Under the pieces are notes generated by a model that was given only the letters and a program-made list of their open reading frames with translations, was not told the DNA's origin and made no database searches. Shown piece after piece: positions 32,879 through 44,805 of a stretch of DNA of 64,000 bases. Location: contig CM049318.1 in NCBI GenBank assembly GCA_026874595.1, positions 32,743,956-32,807,955 on the forward strand. The letters run 5' to 3'. The number at the start of each line of letters is the position of its first letter. Positions within the stretch are counted from its first letter, which is position 1. A program made the position numbers and the translations under genes. The stretch comes from Sipunculus nudus (Eukaryota; Annelida; Sipuncula; Golfingiida; Sipunculidae).

Positions 32879-35030
32879 TCAACAAGTGGTCCATGGGTCA
32901 GGACGCTCAGCTAATTTAGACTGGGTGCTCATTTTTTTATTAATGTTATATACTGTCTGTGAGAATAGCCTATGGCTAAAGTTACAGTGTTAAAAAAATG
33001 GACAGAAAATAAAAATTCATAGGAGACCTGCCCAGGACCCCCCTGGATTTCACAATAGAGGGTTCCAAGAAAAATGGATACAATTTGTACCCTGTCTGTC
33101 TGGGTGCTCAAAATCATGTTTCTGGGCCATAGCTGGCAGAATATAGGTCACCATGATTCAATTTCAGGTTTTCAAGGAGAATGCCAAGGATTTCCCTGAC
33201 TGTCATGTTAGAAGATTCTAGGGCTAATGGATACAATTTGTGCCTTGTCTGACTTGGTGCTCAAAACCATTTTTCAGCCCATAGGTCACACAATATAGGT
33301 CACCATGACCAAATTTCAGGTTTTCAAGGACACTTGACTAAGACCTCTCTGAATTTTATATTAAAATATTCTAGGCCTATTGGATACAATTTGTGCCCTG
33401 TCTGACTGTCTTGGTATTTATATGACATCTTTTCTGATAGGTTGCAAAATATAGGTCAGGGTGACCTATTTTCAGTTTTTCAAGGACATTGGCCAGGGAC
33501 GTCTCAGAATGTAACATTAGAAGATTCTAGGCCTAACAGATACAATGTGTGCCCTGACTGACTGTCTGGGTGCCTTTATGACTTCTTTTCCTAAAAATAG
33601 CAAAATATAGGTCATGGTAACCTAATTTCAGTTTTCCACAGACATTTGCCGAGGACGTCTCAGAATGTAACATTAGAAGATTCTAGGCCTAACAAATACA
33701 ATGTGTGCCCTGCCTGACTTTCTGGATGCTCAAAATCCTGTTTTCGGCCTGTAGGTCACAAAATGTAGGTCACAATGACCTTATTTCAGGTTTCCAAGGA
33801 GATTTATATAGGACCTCCCACGATGTTGCATTAGAAGATTCTAGGCCTAACAGATACGATTTGTGCCCATCTGACATTCAGGGTGCTCAAAATCAGGTTT
33901 TTGTCTCGTAGGTCACAAAATGTAGGTCACCATGACCTTATTTCAGGTTTCCAAGGAGATTTACCTAAGCCTCCCAGGAAATTGTGTAAGAAGATTCTAG
34001 GCCTTACAGATACGTTTTGTCACCATCTGACATTCAGGGTGTTCATACGACATCTTTTTCCTATAGGTTACAGAATATAGGTCACAGTGACCTAATATCA
34101 GGTTTCCAAGGACATTTGCCTAGAACCTCCCTAAATGTCATGTTGGAGGATTCTATGCCTAATGGATACTATTTGTGCCCGACCTGACGGTATGGGTGCT
34201 CAAAATCATGTTTTCGACCCATATGTCACAAAATATAGGTCACTATGACCTAATTTCAGGTTTCCAAGATGATTTGCCTAGAAACTCTCAGGATATTGAG
34301 TTAAAAGATTCTAGGCCTCACAAATAGGATTTGTACCCATCTAACATTCAGGGTACACGAAATCATGTTTTCGGCCTGTTGGTCACAAAATATAAGTCAC
34401 CATGACCTAATTTCAGGTTTCCATGTAGATTTGCCTAGGACCTCCCTAAAAGTCACATTGGCGGATTCTAGGCCTTATCGATACAATTTGCGCCCGTTCT
34501 GACTGTCTGGATGCTACAGATCAAGTTTTCGGCCTGTAGGTCATGAAATATAGGTCACCATGACCTAATTTCAAGTTTCCAAGGAGATTTGCCTAGAAAC
34601 TCCGAGGATATTGTGTAAGAAAATTCTAGACTCCACAGATACAATTTGTCCCCATCTGACCTTCAGGGTGCTTATGTGACATCTTTTCCCTATAGGTCGC
34701 AGAATATTGGTCACAGTGACCTAGTTTCAGGTTTCCTAAATCATTTACCTAGGATATCCCAAAATGTCAGATTAGATGTTTTTAGGCCTAATAGATACAA
34801 TTTATGCCCCGTCTGACTGTCTGGGTGCTCAAAATCATGTTTTCGGCCCGTAAGTCACAAAATATAGATCACCATGATCTAATTTCAGGTTTCCAAGGAG
34901 ATTTGCCCAGGATGTACAGTTAGAAGTTTCTAGGTCTAACGGTTACGATTTGTGCCCTGTTAACGGCCGGACGGACGACGGACAAAGGGTGATTGCTATA
35001 GTTCAGATGACTTACAGTCAGCTGAGCTAA
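32879..35030 (+). mobile_element. Helitron-like non-autonomous element with a ~157-bp tandem-repeat core
   Basis: An insertion relative to the flanks of A (about 21410) and B (about 52118). It may begin at TCAACAAG. It ends with GGCCGGACGGACGACGGAC, GTGATTGCTATAG, a short CAGCTGAG palindrome and CTAA, resembling the hairpin plus CTRR terminus of Helitrons. No coding capacity. The core is about 12 tandem units of ~157 bp. Confidence 0.55.
33090..34960 (+). repeat. Minisatellite, ~157-bp unit, ~12 copies, with AGGTCAnnnTGACCT palindromes
   Basis: Units share GTGCCCTGTCTGACTGTC, GGTGCTCAAAATCATG, AATATAGGTCACCATGACCT, TTTCAGGTTTCCAAGGAGA and AGAAGATTCTAGGCCTAA. Perfect AGGTCAnnnTGACCT palindromes occur at 33453-33467, 33767-33781, 33924-33938, 34079-34093, 34237-34251 and 34552-34566; near-matches fill the other units. 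Confidence 0.85.
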
Positions 35031-36732
35031 AAATATGTAATCACGAAGCAAAGGACAAGGGTCATGCCTCAATATAAAAATGACCTGCAGCTTTTGTTAC
35101 CTCATATTGTAAATCAAACGCCACGAAGATCAAGAGAGAGGGGTAGAAGAGAGTTATACCATGGTTGTGCTGCAGGCTGATTCCACTCTTTATATTCACA
35201 ACATTCATAATTCATGCAAATGACCTTAATCCGACACGCATAGTTTTGCGAGTAAAGGAAATTTGTTTCATTGATAATAATAATAATTTTTGACCTTCCT
35301 GGCTGTTTCTGGTATACATTTAAAATTTAAACTAAGTACGTATGTATGAATTTGTGATTTATTTGATTTAATACTGGTTAAACCATTGCCAAGAACTGAG
35401 TCCGAATATTGACTATGTTTATTGTACTGAGCGAGCTTTCTGCAGAATTAATTGCGGATGGTCTGGGTCTCTTCCTACGGGTAACTATGGTGCACAAAAA
35501 GGGCTAAAAAAGAAAGGGTATAAGAGAAAAAGAGTATCGGATGAGTGTCATACGGCCTCCTATGCGATCTTTTCATACTTCAGAAGCAGGAGGTGTTTAA
35601 GAAAATGCTTAGTCTCCGTATTTCTGTGACCACAATTTTAAAGTCGACGGATGCCGCCCCAATTTTGAAAATTTCCGAGAAGCCAGCAACACGGCCGATT
35701 CTAGAATCCCGGCGTGCCCGGTAAAGTGATTATAAAGCCCAACCATGGAGGATCGTAATATCAAGTTGATTGTCCTGAAATTCTCCTGATTAGCTCCAAA
35801 ACAACGGTAGCAAACCAGTTAACCCGTTGAGTTATTACGCCAGTTGATTTCAATATATTAGATCTGAACAAAGAATTTCTCCATAATAAATGAAATATGT
35901 ACCATGCAGGTATATTCAATATAAAGGTGTAAGAACAACAAGTGATATTAAAGGATTAAACTTCTTGAAAGTGCATGCAACTCGTAATTGTAAAAAAGTG
36001 CCGTGCATCTTTATTCACATACAACATTGGTGACAGTACTGATAACACTCAGACAATAACGTTATTCTAAAGAGATATAAAAGCGGCAATAGTAATTAGG
36101 TATTCTTGCATGAAAGAAATGTATTCAAAAGTGCAAGAAAAATATCAAAGAATGTCTTTTATCCAAATCTCCTACACGAAACAAAGCACAAACACAACGC
36201 TTGGATACTCACATACTGATCTTTTGTTTACATTGTACAGATTTCGAATATTGAAACGCATCCCCTGATGGTTGTGTTCATGCCGCTTTAATGTTTTACT
36301 AATTGCAATAAGGTTATTTTATGACTTTAAGTCAAGCTATTCACTATATCTTATGAAACTGCGTATTTAAGAGTGTTAATTTACGCCGTCACATACTGCA
36401 CTTCTTTCTGAGCAAAATCCAAAATTCAGGAGATGTCCTATGAACTGCCCTCTGTTGGGTGTAAATCATTATAACAATTGTTTGTTCAAATTTGTGAACG
36501 GACTTCAAAATCCACACATCTCTCCTTGACATATTTAACTTAATATGAACACCTGTAACAGAAATAAATTCAATTAATTTTAAATATTTATACTGCTGCC
36601 CAGTTAATTTTCTTATCAGAATCTTTATCTCTTCTGACATCCCCACGCCCTTTTATAATGAAAACGGTTTGTGTCAGAAATATCAAGATAAAATGTTTTG
36701 CATTTTGGCGTCATCCGCTTTTGCTGGTATGT

Positions 36733-36924
36733 CAGTGGCGGATCGAGAGGAATGGGGGGGGGGGGTCCCTCTCCTTTTGAGCCTAAACAATCTTTAGAGG
36801 GTTAAATTAGTTTTTTCGGACCTTTATCCCGCCCTTTCTGGAGTACAGGGTCTTTTGTTAATGTTTCTTATTAGTCTTACTCGGTTAGACGCTCCCATTA
36901 AAAAATCTGGATCCGCCCCCGCAG
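36733..36924. mobile_element. Small MITE with CAGTGGCGGATC / GATCCGCCCCCG termini (unit D)
   Basis: About 190 bp bounded by CAGTGGCGGATC and its approximate inverse, with a G-homopolymer near the left end. The same insertion is in the flank of B (54470-54658), so it predates the split of those units. The termini resemble hAT-type MITEs. Confidence 0.6.
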
Positions 36925-38130
36925 GTTGATAGTTTTTTATGGTTCTAAATATAGAGAATAAAGTTCATGATGTATCTTTTCAGAGATTCAATTTTTGGAA
37001 ACAAATGATCCCTCATTTAGGAAATGCAGCACTAGACTTCAGGGAATAACGCTCACTTAAAAGACGTAAAGATGTTAAAGATTTGGGAATTTCGTGGTCG
37101 TATTAAGCAAATATATTTAACCTCTCTCTATGCAGTACTTCTGCAGTACTTGTCCAGAAAGTTATTGTCCTGGTATGGTGGGGGGGGGGGGGAGTAGCTG
37201 TACTATCCAGAAACGGTAGAATTGTTTAAAAAATCAAATAATAAATGTAAAAGTCATTTTAAAAAATATGTTTTCAAATAGACCAAACATTTGCTCCGTA
37301 CTATTTTCTGTCAACTATGCTCCTTTCAACTCTTCGACTTTATTCGGAATACCGAAATAATCATACGAACTCAATACTACCTACGTTCTTGTTGTCGCCC
37401 TAGAGAGGGGATAACCTTATATATTATATATTGTATATAATATATATTAAATATAAATAAAAATATTTAATAAAATTATCAATAGAGGAAACTTTGGCGG
37501 TCTATCAAAATACCTCCGCCGTGTGCCGCATGGCTTATACTTAACCCTCTATTTTTTTGTCAGCAAATTAATGCAAACAGACTTATATCAGTCTATATGA
37601 ACAGACTTAATAGATCTGCTGTGAAGGATTAGGAAATTATCAAAGTAATAATCAACTAAATTTTGGGGTAAATCCTGATTTCTATTAAAAAATTCTATTG
37701 CTATTTGATTATAATAAACCTGCCGATCGTTATTAGTTCGGTTGACCTGGGATGCTTTGTTGAAGGGTAGAAGGTGTGTTGACCTAAAACATACAGTTTC
37801 ATGAGGACCCCCTTTGTTGGGTTTGTTGTCTCTAGACACCTTCTTGTTAATCATGCTGCAATGTCAGTTTTGCTAGCTGAAGAATCTGAAGAATCTGGCA
37901 ATTCACAACACATTAAAATACATTTTTTATCCCTAATCCATATAATTCTGATAATACACCATTCGTTCACTGTTCTAGGAAATCAAGGCTGCTTCCTTGC
38001 TCAGTTTCTCTCCCTGCCGTACCCTCGTGCATATGGGAATTCATAATAGGACAAGCATCTAGTCTAAATATACTGCCGTTCCGCACCACGTGTTGTTTCA
38101 CTGTGACGTCAAACACATCTAAGGAGATGT

Positions 38131-38749
38131 CCAATTTCCTCAGAGGCTTACAGATAGTGTTAAATAGTTGGTTCGTAGCACGGACGGTTTATCTTTACTT
38201 TCACAACATTGCAATTTGCAAAATTTGCGTCTTAGTTCGTCAGCCGAAATATGCGGATGGTACACTGTCTACCTTTTTATTGTTAATGTACCAGAGCCAG
38301 GAAAAACTCCTTACCAATGCCATGGATATTTATAGTATGGTATTAATAGTGTAATACTTATGCAAAAACAGCATCACTGAATAATCCTGTCTCAAACTTT
38401 TTAAACTCATAAAACCAATATTATGGAATTATATACCAGCAGATGATAGTGGCAAAATACCACAAAAATCCAAATAATTGAATATAAATGCCACATCTTA
38501 ATTTTATATTTCTTTATTTTAATCCTTATGTTATTCTAAACATTTAAAAGTGATCAACGCAATTTTGATTTTTATATATTAAAAGATGGCAGTGTTATAA
38601 ATAAGGACATCCTGATAAGAAATCAATAGGTTCCCTTCGACACATTTTCTTCAGTTACATCATTATGTGTTATTTCAATTCAACTCAGTCATTATACAGG
38701 CACTTCGAACACTCGGCAAACTATCAAAGTTTCGGATTTTTTTTCCTCA
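38131..38749. other. Junction between unit D flank and gene B 3' end
   Basis: Homologous to 56050-56740, the junction between units B and C. No gene seen. The repetition of this junction supports head-to-tail tandem duplication. Confidence 0.5.
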
Positions 38750-39410
38750 TCACATATTGCTGCTGATCACAGTTGGTACATTTTGGCAGCCTTGGTTCGT
38801 GCAAACTAAGTCGTACATTTGGTTTTGCACCAGTTTCATTTCACGGCTATCAGGGTCAGTGGAATCATTGACATTATAACAAATCAGAGCTTCACTACCC
38901 GCGCGGTTATTGACGTCACTATGTGCAATCTTTCTGTAACGTGAAGCACGAGCATGGATGGTGAGATTGTGTAAAAAAAACCTAATCATCAGCCGACAAA
39001 TATAAGTTCCAGCTTTCAAACGTTTCACTGAAATCCGGCCTTGGTGTTTTCTTGGTGTGGTCCGACTGCGCGTTGAACTGATAGGCTTTATTGTTAGAGT
39101 TTACCTCATCTACGATACCCTCGAACAAATCAGGGTTTTCTGGACTAGACTTTGTTTTGTCCTGGGTCGTTTCGATACAAATCTTCCTGTGGATTTCTAT
39201 TAGCTTACTGGAACCGCAACTTCATACATACTGTCAGTGCGGTTTCTGTCCCCTGGCAACCTTCCCCTTTTATCTGTGATCGACGTCAACGAACTCGAGG
39301 CGATTTTTATTAGCAGCTATTAGCTTTTGAACGACAAGGCCATTTTATCAGGAGCTCAGTCAGTGTGTATCCTAAGGTCTGTTTCTTTGTTAAACTGGCG
39401 CTTCTTCTTC
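38750..39410 (-). pseudogene. Gene B tail exon, degenerate
   Basis: Homologous to the gene A tail exon. After the acceptor it reads KKKRQFNKETDLRIHTD and then an in-frame TGA, with two more stops (TAA TAG) after VYEVAVPVS-equivalent sequence. The 3' part still shows EMKLVQNQMYDLV, matching the A tail, but several tyrosines are lost and the end has changed. No full tail can be made. Gene C has the same first stops, so the loss is shared. Confidence 0.75.
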
Positions 39411-39873
39411 CTGGTTTAAAAAATCATATCTCTTTTAGTGAGAATGAATGTTATTACTATGTGATCAACCTAAAAAGGTAAATAAGGGTTTGAAAAATTA
39501 AAGCTTGTGAACATAACGCTACATCTGTACAGGTGAACAGAGATTTATTCGACAGCATCAATGGCATCTTAATATATTATGCCGATAACATTAATGTTAG
39601 CATATATTTATTGTTAAACGTAATTCATATGCTTATGTTACAATGGTTGTGCAAGTTACTGTAAACTGTATGGTAAATAGGGATAATGAAATCCTCGAAA
39701 AACAATATAGTGGATAAAAGCAAATATATATCCTAGCAAAAATGAAGCCGACCACAGTAATGATTTAAAAGGAATGTGAATATAAGTTTCTCGTCTTTTA
39801 TGTGTTGACGGTAAAATAACCATAAGCAAGTCAGCCGCATGCTCAAAAAGAAAAGGTGGTTATAGGATCTTAC

Positions 39874-39988
39874 CTTTCGACACCCTGATCAAATACCACC
39901 ATTCTTTATATAGAAATATTTCGGTATTTCCATATCCACTTCCTGACGAATCGTTAGCTAATAATTCATGTGTATCAGGAATATTCTC
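39874..39988 (-). other. Possible novel exon in gene B (uncertain)
   Basis: An open segment between TTTCAG and AAAG|GTAAG reads NDSSGSGYGNTEIFLYKE and on to LIRVSK. The gene C homologue (about 57870-58010) is disrupted by stops, and gene A lacks the region. Splice-like edges only; probably not coding. Confidence 0.15.
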
Positions 39989-40246
39989 CTGAAATATCTT
40001 TTCCTTTAAAGGTAGCAACATCTTCACGCGTCCTCAATTTTATTGACACAGATGACCCTCTGTATTTAGTCATTTATTAACTGCATATTGGTATATGTCA
40101 ACATTTAAACAATATGACGATTGTAAGATTGACAAAACATTACAGAGTGTTCTATATCTTAACAAAACTAAGCAGGGTGTTAGTTCAAAAAGTAAGTAAA
40201 TGTAAGGCATCATAATCCAGACGGCGCTTTATTTAAGTCCTGCCCG

Positions 40247-40248
<2 letters not shown>

Positions 40249-40309
<61 letters not shown>
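40249..40309. repeat. (AT)n microsatellite at the gene B transmembrane-exon break
   Basis: A TA tract lies just beyond the point where gene B loses homology to the gene A transmembrane exon. In gene C the same place has only a few TA units. Confidence 0.95.
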
Positions 40310-40313
<4 letters not shown>

Positions 40314-40331
40314 TATATACTCCCAAGCCTA

Positions 40332-40384
40332 TTAATCGCAGATAAACCATTGTTTGTAGGGTGTTACACGGTTGACTGGTGACG
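40332..40384 (-). CDS. Gene B truncated exon 8: no transmembrane helix, stop codon
   Basis: Homology with the gene A transmembrane exon covers the acceptor and SPVNRVTP, then the sequence changes to YKQWFICD and a TAA stop at 40334-40332. The helix is gone. If exons 1-7 were intact this would give a secreted protein. Gene C has the same replacement (58295-58350). Confidence 0.6.
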
Positions 40385-41218
40385 CTTTATTGATTACATA
40401 AACTAAGATAATATTTCATTTCAAACATTCATCGTACTAACAAATATTTACCATATAATATATATCATTAACATTTATCCTTTATTAATGTTTGACTGAA
40501 TGACGCCATTTTTACTGAAACAATCATATAACGTATTACCATATCCAAAGATTAAGCATAAACATATTAAAGCAATTATAATACACATACATAACCACAA
40601 AACAAAAAAAGTACACACATACTAGATGCAGCATGCACAAATCTATGTACTCACCGGAGATATGTATATGAAAGGTTCAGATGAAAGATACCCATATATA
40701 TGCTCATTCATATATATGAGCACATATATTCATACATACATGCAGACATGCTCATACATAGAAGGATTTTCGTTAGTCAAGAATGGGAATTTTAACAATT
40801 TTCAGAAAATTCACAACATTATGTTGAGTTTGCCTTTTTTTTACCAGGTTTCAATATAATTTTACCATTTTAGCTGCAATTTTCTTACAGTGATGTATTT
40901 TTTAATATATGCTTTAAAACTATGGACTCGCACTCAAAAAATGGCCATATCGTTACCTGCTACGTCCGTGTGTGATCATTCATGCAATAGACTTATTGCA
41001 AAAGACCTCCCCCCCCCATTCCAGGGTTATTTATAAAACTAATTAATTGTATAATTGCCGAGCTATCCTAAGAATTTCTCTAAACTCCGTTGAGAACTGT
41101 TTGTGTTATCACGCTAACAGACAAACAGACAAGCTACTGTTGCCAAAAACATAACCCCGCTGCTAGGCTTGGCTGAGGTTGTTATACATATGTTTCATTA
41201 TGCGAACGTGAATATTAC

Positions 41219-41320
41219 CTTGATAGGAACCATTCGTTGTACGCGTGATTGCAGGGCCGCCTGTTGTTTGAACATTTTCTGAAGTTGATTTTGCAGGAAA
41301 TGTTGTTACGTCATTAAACC
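41219..41320 (-). CDS. Gene B exon 7: stalk
   Basis: 102 nt with intact splice sites, homologous to 4193-4294. Reads FNDVTTFPAKSTSENVQTTG and on, Thr/Ser-rich with an NGS sequon. Phase 1 on both sides. Confidence 0.65.
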
Positions 41321-42062
41321 CTATAAAAATTGCAATTTTGTGAAAATATATGTATACCAGATGAAAATAATAGTGGTTCTAAATGTATTTATGTGTATAC
41401 TGTGAATAATTTATAATTTTAATTATGTGTACGACAAGTTGGCTTTAAATACGCAATACCTGTCTCATGGCCAAAAATAATGTTTCTATTTCCTTGTGAA
41501 AAGACAATTGTGTAACAATAATGTTAGCATAACCCAGGGCTAAACTAGCCTTCCATATTAATATATTCAGAGAATAATCCTCAAAAGTTCCCATAAACAG
41601 GTGATTGTGGAACAGACTCTACGATTGAAACCTATCAAATGTTACGACAAGGAGAACTAATGAGGAGTGTAATATCGGGCGAACTGTTGATTTCGAGTGG
41701 CCAAATTGCAAATCACATAACCTGCTAACCTGTGGTGTCCTTGACCTCTTTCTTTTCCTTTGAGCTCCAGTCTATTATATTCTGTGTAACTTTTGTGTAT
41801 ATTGAATCAGGTTCAGAACGGATGGATAAAAAAGGAATAATACTTGTCATAATCACATGTCAAGCAATTTTACACAGGTACGGTTGTGTAAGGAGCACAA
41901 AGTTATCAGCTAGCAAATAAATTCAATCTGATTGGAAAAAACGGAACCTTTATTTTCAATGGCTCATGCCGGTTCTATTTACTCTGGATTTGGCCACAAA
42001 CCGCCTAAAATGCTGAGAACATTCACATAATAGCTATTAGTAAATTACAGAAGGAGGCCCCC

Positions 42063-42065
<3 letters not shown>

Positions 42066-42115
<50 letters not shown>
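42066..42115. repeat. (AT)n microsatellite, gene B intron 6
   Basis: TA tract at the same relative place as 5076-5120 in A. Confidence 0.95.
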
Positions 42116-42118
<3 letters not shown>

Positions 42119-42808
42119 CAATATCCCACTTGGAACCTGTTAATTTCAAGGTATAGCTTTTCACGGCTTGAGGCTTTTTGTTTGGTAGACACACAAACAC
42201 ATCCGCACACACCATCACACACATATGATATATTTATCACATTGTTCCATTTTACAGGCTGGGATACATCATCCATGATAAGGATCCTATTCTATTATAT
42301 TATCTTGGAACAAAGGACAAAAGAGGTCCTCCACCATGCTAAGAAAAAAATATTAATTCCTTTATAGATGGGCCTGTGATAGACGAGCCTGTTACCCATT
42401 AATAGTTCCCTGTTGGTAGAAGACTGCAGTTTTTTCATGATAGAATATGACTCACAGGAGAAAGGATACTGATGCTGAGAAAAAAAAGGCAAATACATTT
42501 ATCCATCTATTACGTCTTGGATATCCGTCCCATGTATTTAAGTATCAAAATGGGTATGGGCAATTTAATGTGAACAGGGTCTCGTATTTTTGGAATTAAG
42601 TCTGTATTTCAAATATTCCATTTGATCAATATCACTGCATATGAACTCTGTTCTTTGATCACAGTGAACCATATAACCATGGTATGAGTTACGTTGACTC
42701 AGTAGATGGCGACATAGATAAGTAATGTACCGGAGAGTGAGCATGGTAAACAAGTTCCCTCTGTGTAATTATAACAACAATATTATTGAAATGAAAAGGC
42801 ATACATAC

Positions 42809-42958
42809 GATGTTTACAGAGATATGCCTGTGTGTGGTTGCAGTAAGCTGATATCCATTTTCCTTCCTTGTTTATCTGTAAACATTTTCCCTCCGTGGGC
42901 AGCCGGCTGTCTCCAGTTTCCCAGTTATCTCCCGACACTTCATCCTCTGTGGAGACAC
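42809..42958 (-). CDS. Gene B exon 6: second half of CTLD
   Basis: 150 nt, intact edges. Reads DNWETGDSRLPTEGKCLQIN, then GKWISAYC and QAYLCKH. Same phase as A. Downstream of the exon 5 frameshift, so it is translated only if exon 5 is skipped. Confidence 0.65.
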
Positions 42959-43067
42959 CTGATATTAAATCATAAAGTTAATACTAATTCGAGCGTATAG
43001 AAAATTTATGCGAAATGAATATAAGGAAAAATTAGGTCAGATATAACCTAAAAGGCCATCCATTTAA

Positions 43068-43460
43068 AGGGGCCCAATCACCAATAAAGCATGTTGAGGT
43101 AACATGGAAAAAAAAGCTTCTTCCCTTTAAAATAAATCTGTACCTGCCAAAATATTGCACTGAAACCGTTTTCTTTCTCCTGTACACAAATGTCAAAAAC
43201 AATGGACCAAGCGAGATGACAGGTGTCAACATAAACACAGCGCGTGGGGCCGTGTGCACCGCTGAGCCAAAACCTGTGTCAATCAGGAGATGCTCGGTCT
43301 GACTGGGCCCAAAAAATGTAATTCATGTTTCTGCTGGCAGAAACACAGCGTGTTGCCCCTCTTAATCGGACCTCCGATCATGCGGCCTTGTTATAGTGAA
43401 CAGACTGTGTTTACCAACACGCAGAGCCATAACATGGCATTAAACAGCCGTATGCTAGGA
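43068..43460. repeat. Repeat R1, copy in gene B
   Basis: Same sequence as 6055-6450, more diverged than the A and C copies are from each other. Confidence 0.5.
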
Positions 43461-44436
43461 AATGAGACGGTTTTGCTGGGAAATTTGTATAAAGCAAAAT
43501 TGAACTGACAGTGTGAAAGAATAGCCATAATTTAGCTCCTGATTATGTCCATTTAACCTGCTCAACTTTAGTTTGGATACATAAATGCATCGGAGCGGGG
43601 AGTTACTCTGTACCATGAATATACTTTTCCTTACAATAAATTTTAATGTTTAATATCCACCGATGGGGATGCGTTTGTAGGTTTTATACCGGACAACCAT
43701 CCATTAGTTTGGATAATCTCATTACGTGTTTGATTTAGTGATGCGGGATCCAGCGTTTGTGCTTTATTTGACATTGTGTAATAATCATTGATGAAAAAAT
43801 GAAATGACAAACGAATGTTATTGTCATTGCAGGCCAGGATTATATTGAAAATGTCTCTGAAGACCAGACCTATTTTAAATCAAGTACCGCTGCCTGAAAG
43901 GTGTTCATGATTAACAGAAGCAGAAGACTGTCATTTTTTTCTCGCTAATCCAGAAAGGTGCAAATCGTTATATTCCATGGCGTATACTAATATAGGGCTA
44001 TATTTTATCATATGAACAAAACCAAGCCCAACATTATACAGTATTCGTGATTCTTACATGCATGTTTTCATACACCCACATACACAGTGACGTAATAGGA
44101 GCTTCCTAAGATCATGTAACCCCATAGATGCCGAATATGGTGTCTTTTTAATACCTTGTCCGGAATTATTAGTCCAGAGGAGCCGTTTTAGACCATTAGC
44201 ATCTTGAACTACCGTCTTCACGTTGTAATTATAACGTCCGTCAAGAAAGTTTTAGCCGGCGTTGGTCTTTTTGCCTGACTGTTTATTTGCCTGCTTGTCT
44301 TCTAGCATCATTATTAGTTAACAGTTATTAAGGGATTTCCACCAGTTCATATGGGAAAAATTGCGTAATGATACCATATGGCATGTTCAAATAAGACAGT
44401 CATGCGTTATACAAGAATTTTTGATTAAAAATTCAC

Positions 44437-44654
44437 CTTTATCCCAGACCCACACTCGGCTTGTGGCTGACACCCAGGCCGGAGTGTTGATTTTACTCTC
44501 CATTGTTTTTAACACGGTAAGAGTAGATGCAAGGTGAGATCCTCGGGATATCCAGTCACAGCTACTTCCCAGTCAGATGTTTTATTCAAGAACATGAGAC
44601 ATTTGTTTTGATTGTTCGTCTCAAATTCCGTTTCCCAACAAGAATCTTTCTTAT
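44437..44654 (-). pseudogene. Gene B exon 5: CTLD first half, frameshifted
   Basis: Homologous to 7457-7690, but 218 nt instead of 234. Sixteen bases are missing near 44550, removing the second CTLD cysteine and shifting the frame, with a TAA following within about 15 codons. Splice sites are kept. Because the exon is phase 1 on both sides, skipping it would restore the frame. Confidence 0.75.
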
Positions 44655-44757
44655 CTGAAAAGAATATGAAAATAAAACGTATCTCTATTCAATTTGTACT
44701 TCTATACACATGACCGAAATGTGAAGACATTATATGTTCTTTGGAGACGATAAACAT

Positions 44758-44760
<3 letters not shown>

Positions 44761-44802
<42 letters not shown>
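44761..44802. repeat. (AT)n microsatellite, gene B intron 4
   Basis: TA tract upstream of exon 5, as in A. Confidence 0.95.

Positions 44803-44805
<3 letters not shown>

Larger units (their letters stand above)
31956..38130 (-). other. Upstream flank of unit D (homologous to flanks of A and B)
   Basis: Aligns in blocks with 51078-56050 and with the pieces of 20328-28130. It contains two insertions described separately (32879-35030 and 36733-36924). Other parts show no gene. Confidence 0.55.

Noticed and set aside
33090-34960. CRISPR-like array
   Set aside because: Units are ~157 bp and similar throughout; there are no short repeats separated by unique spacers, and the DNA is eukaryotic.
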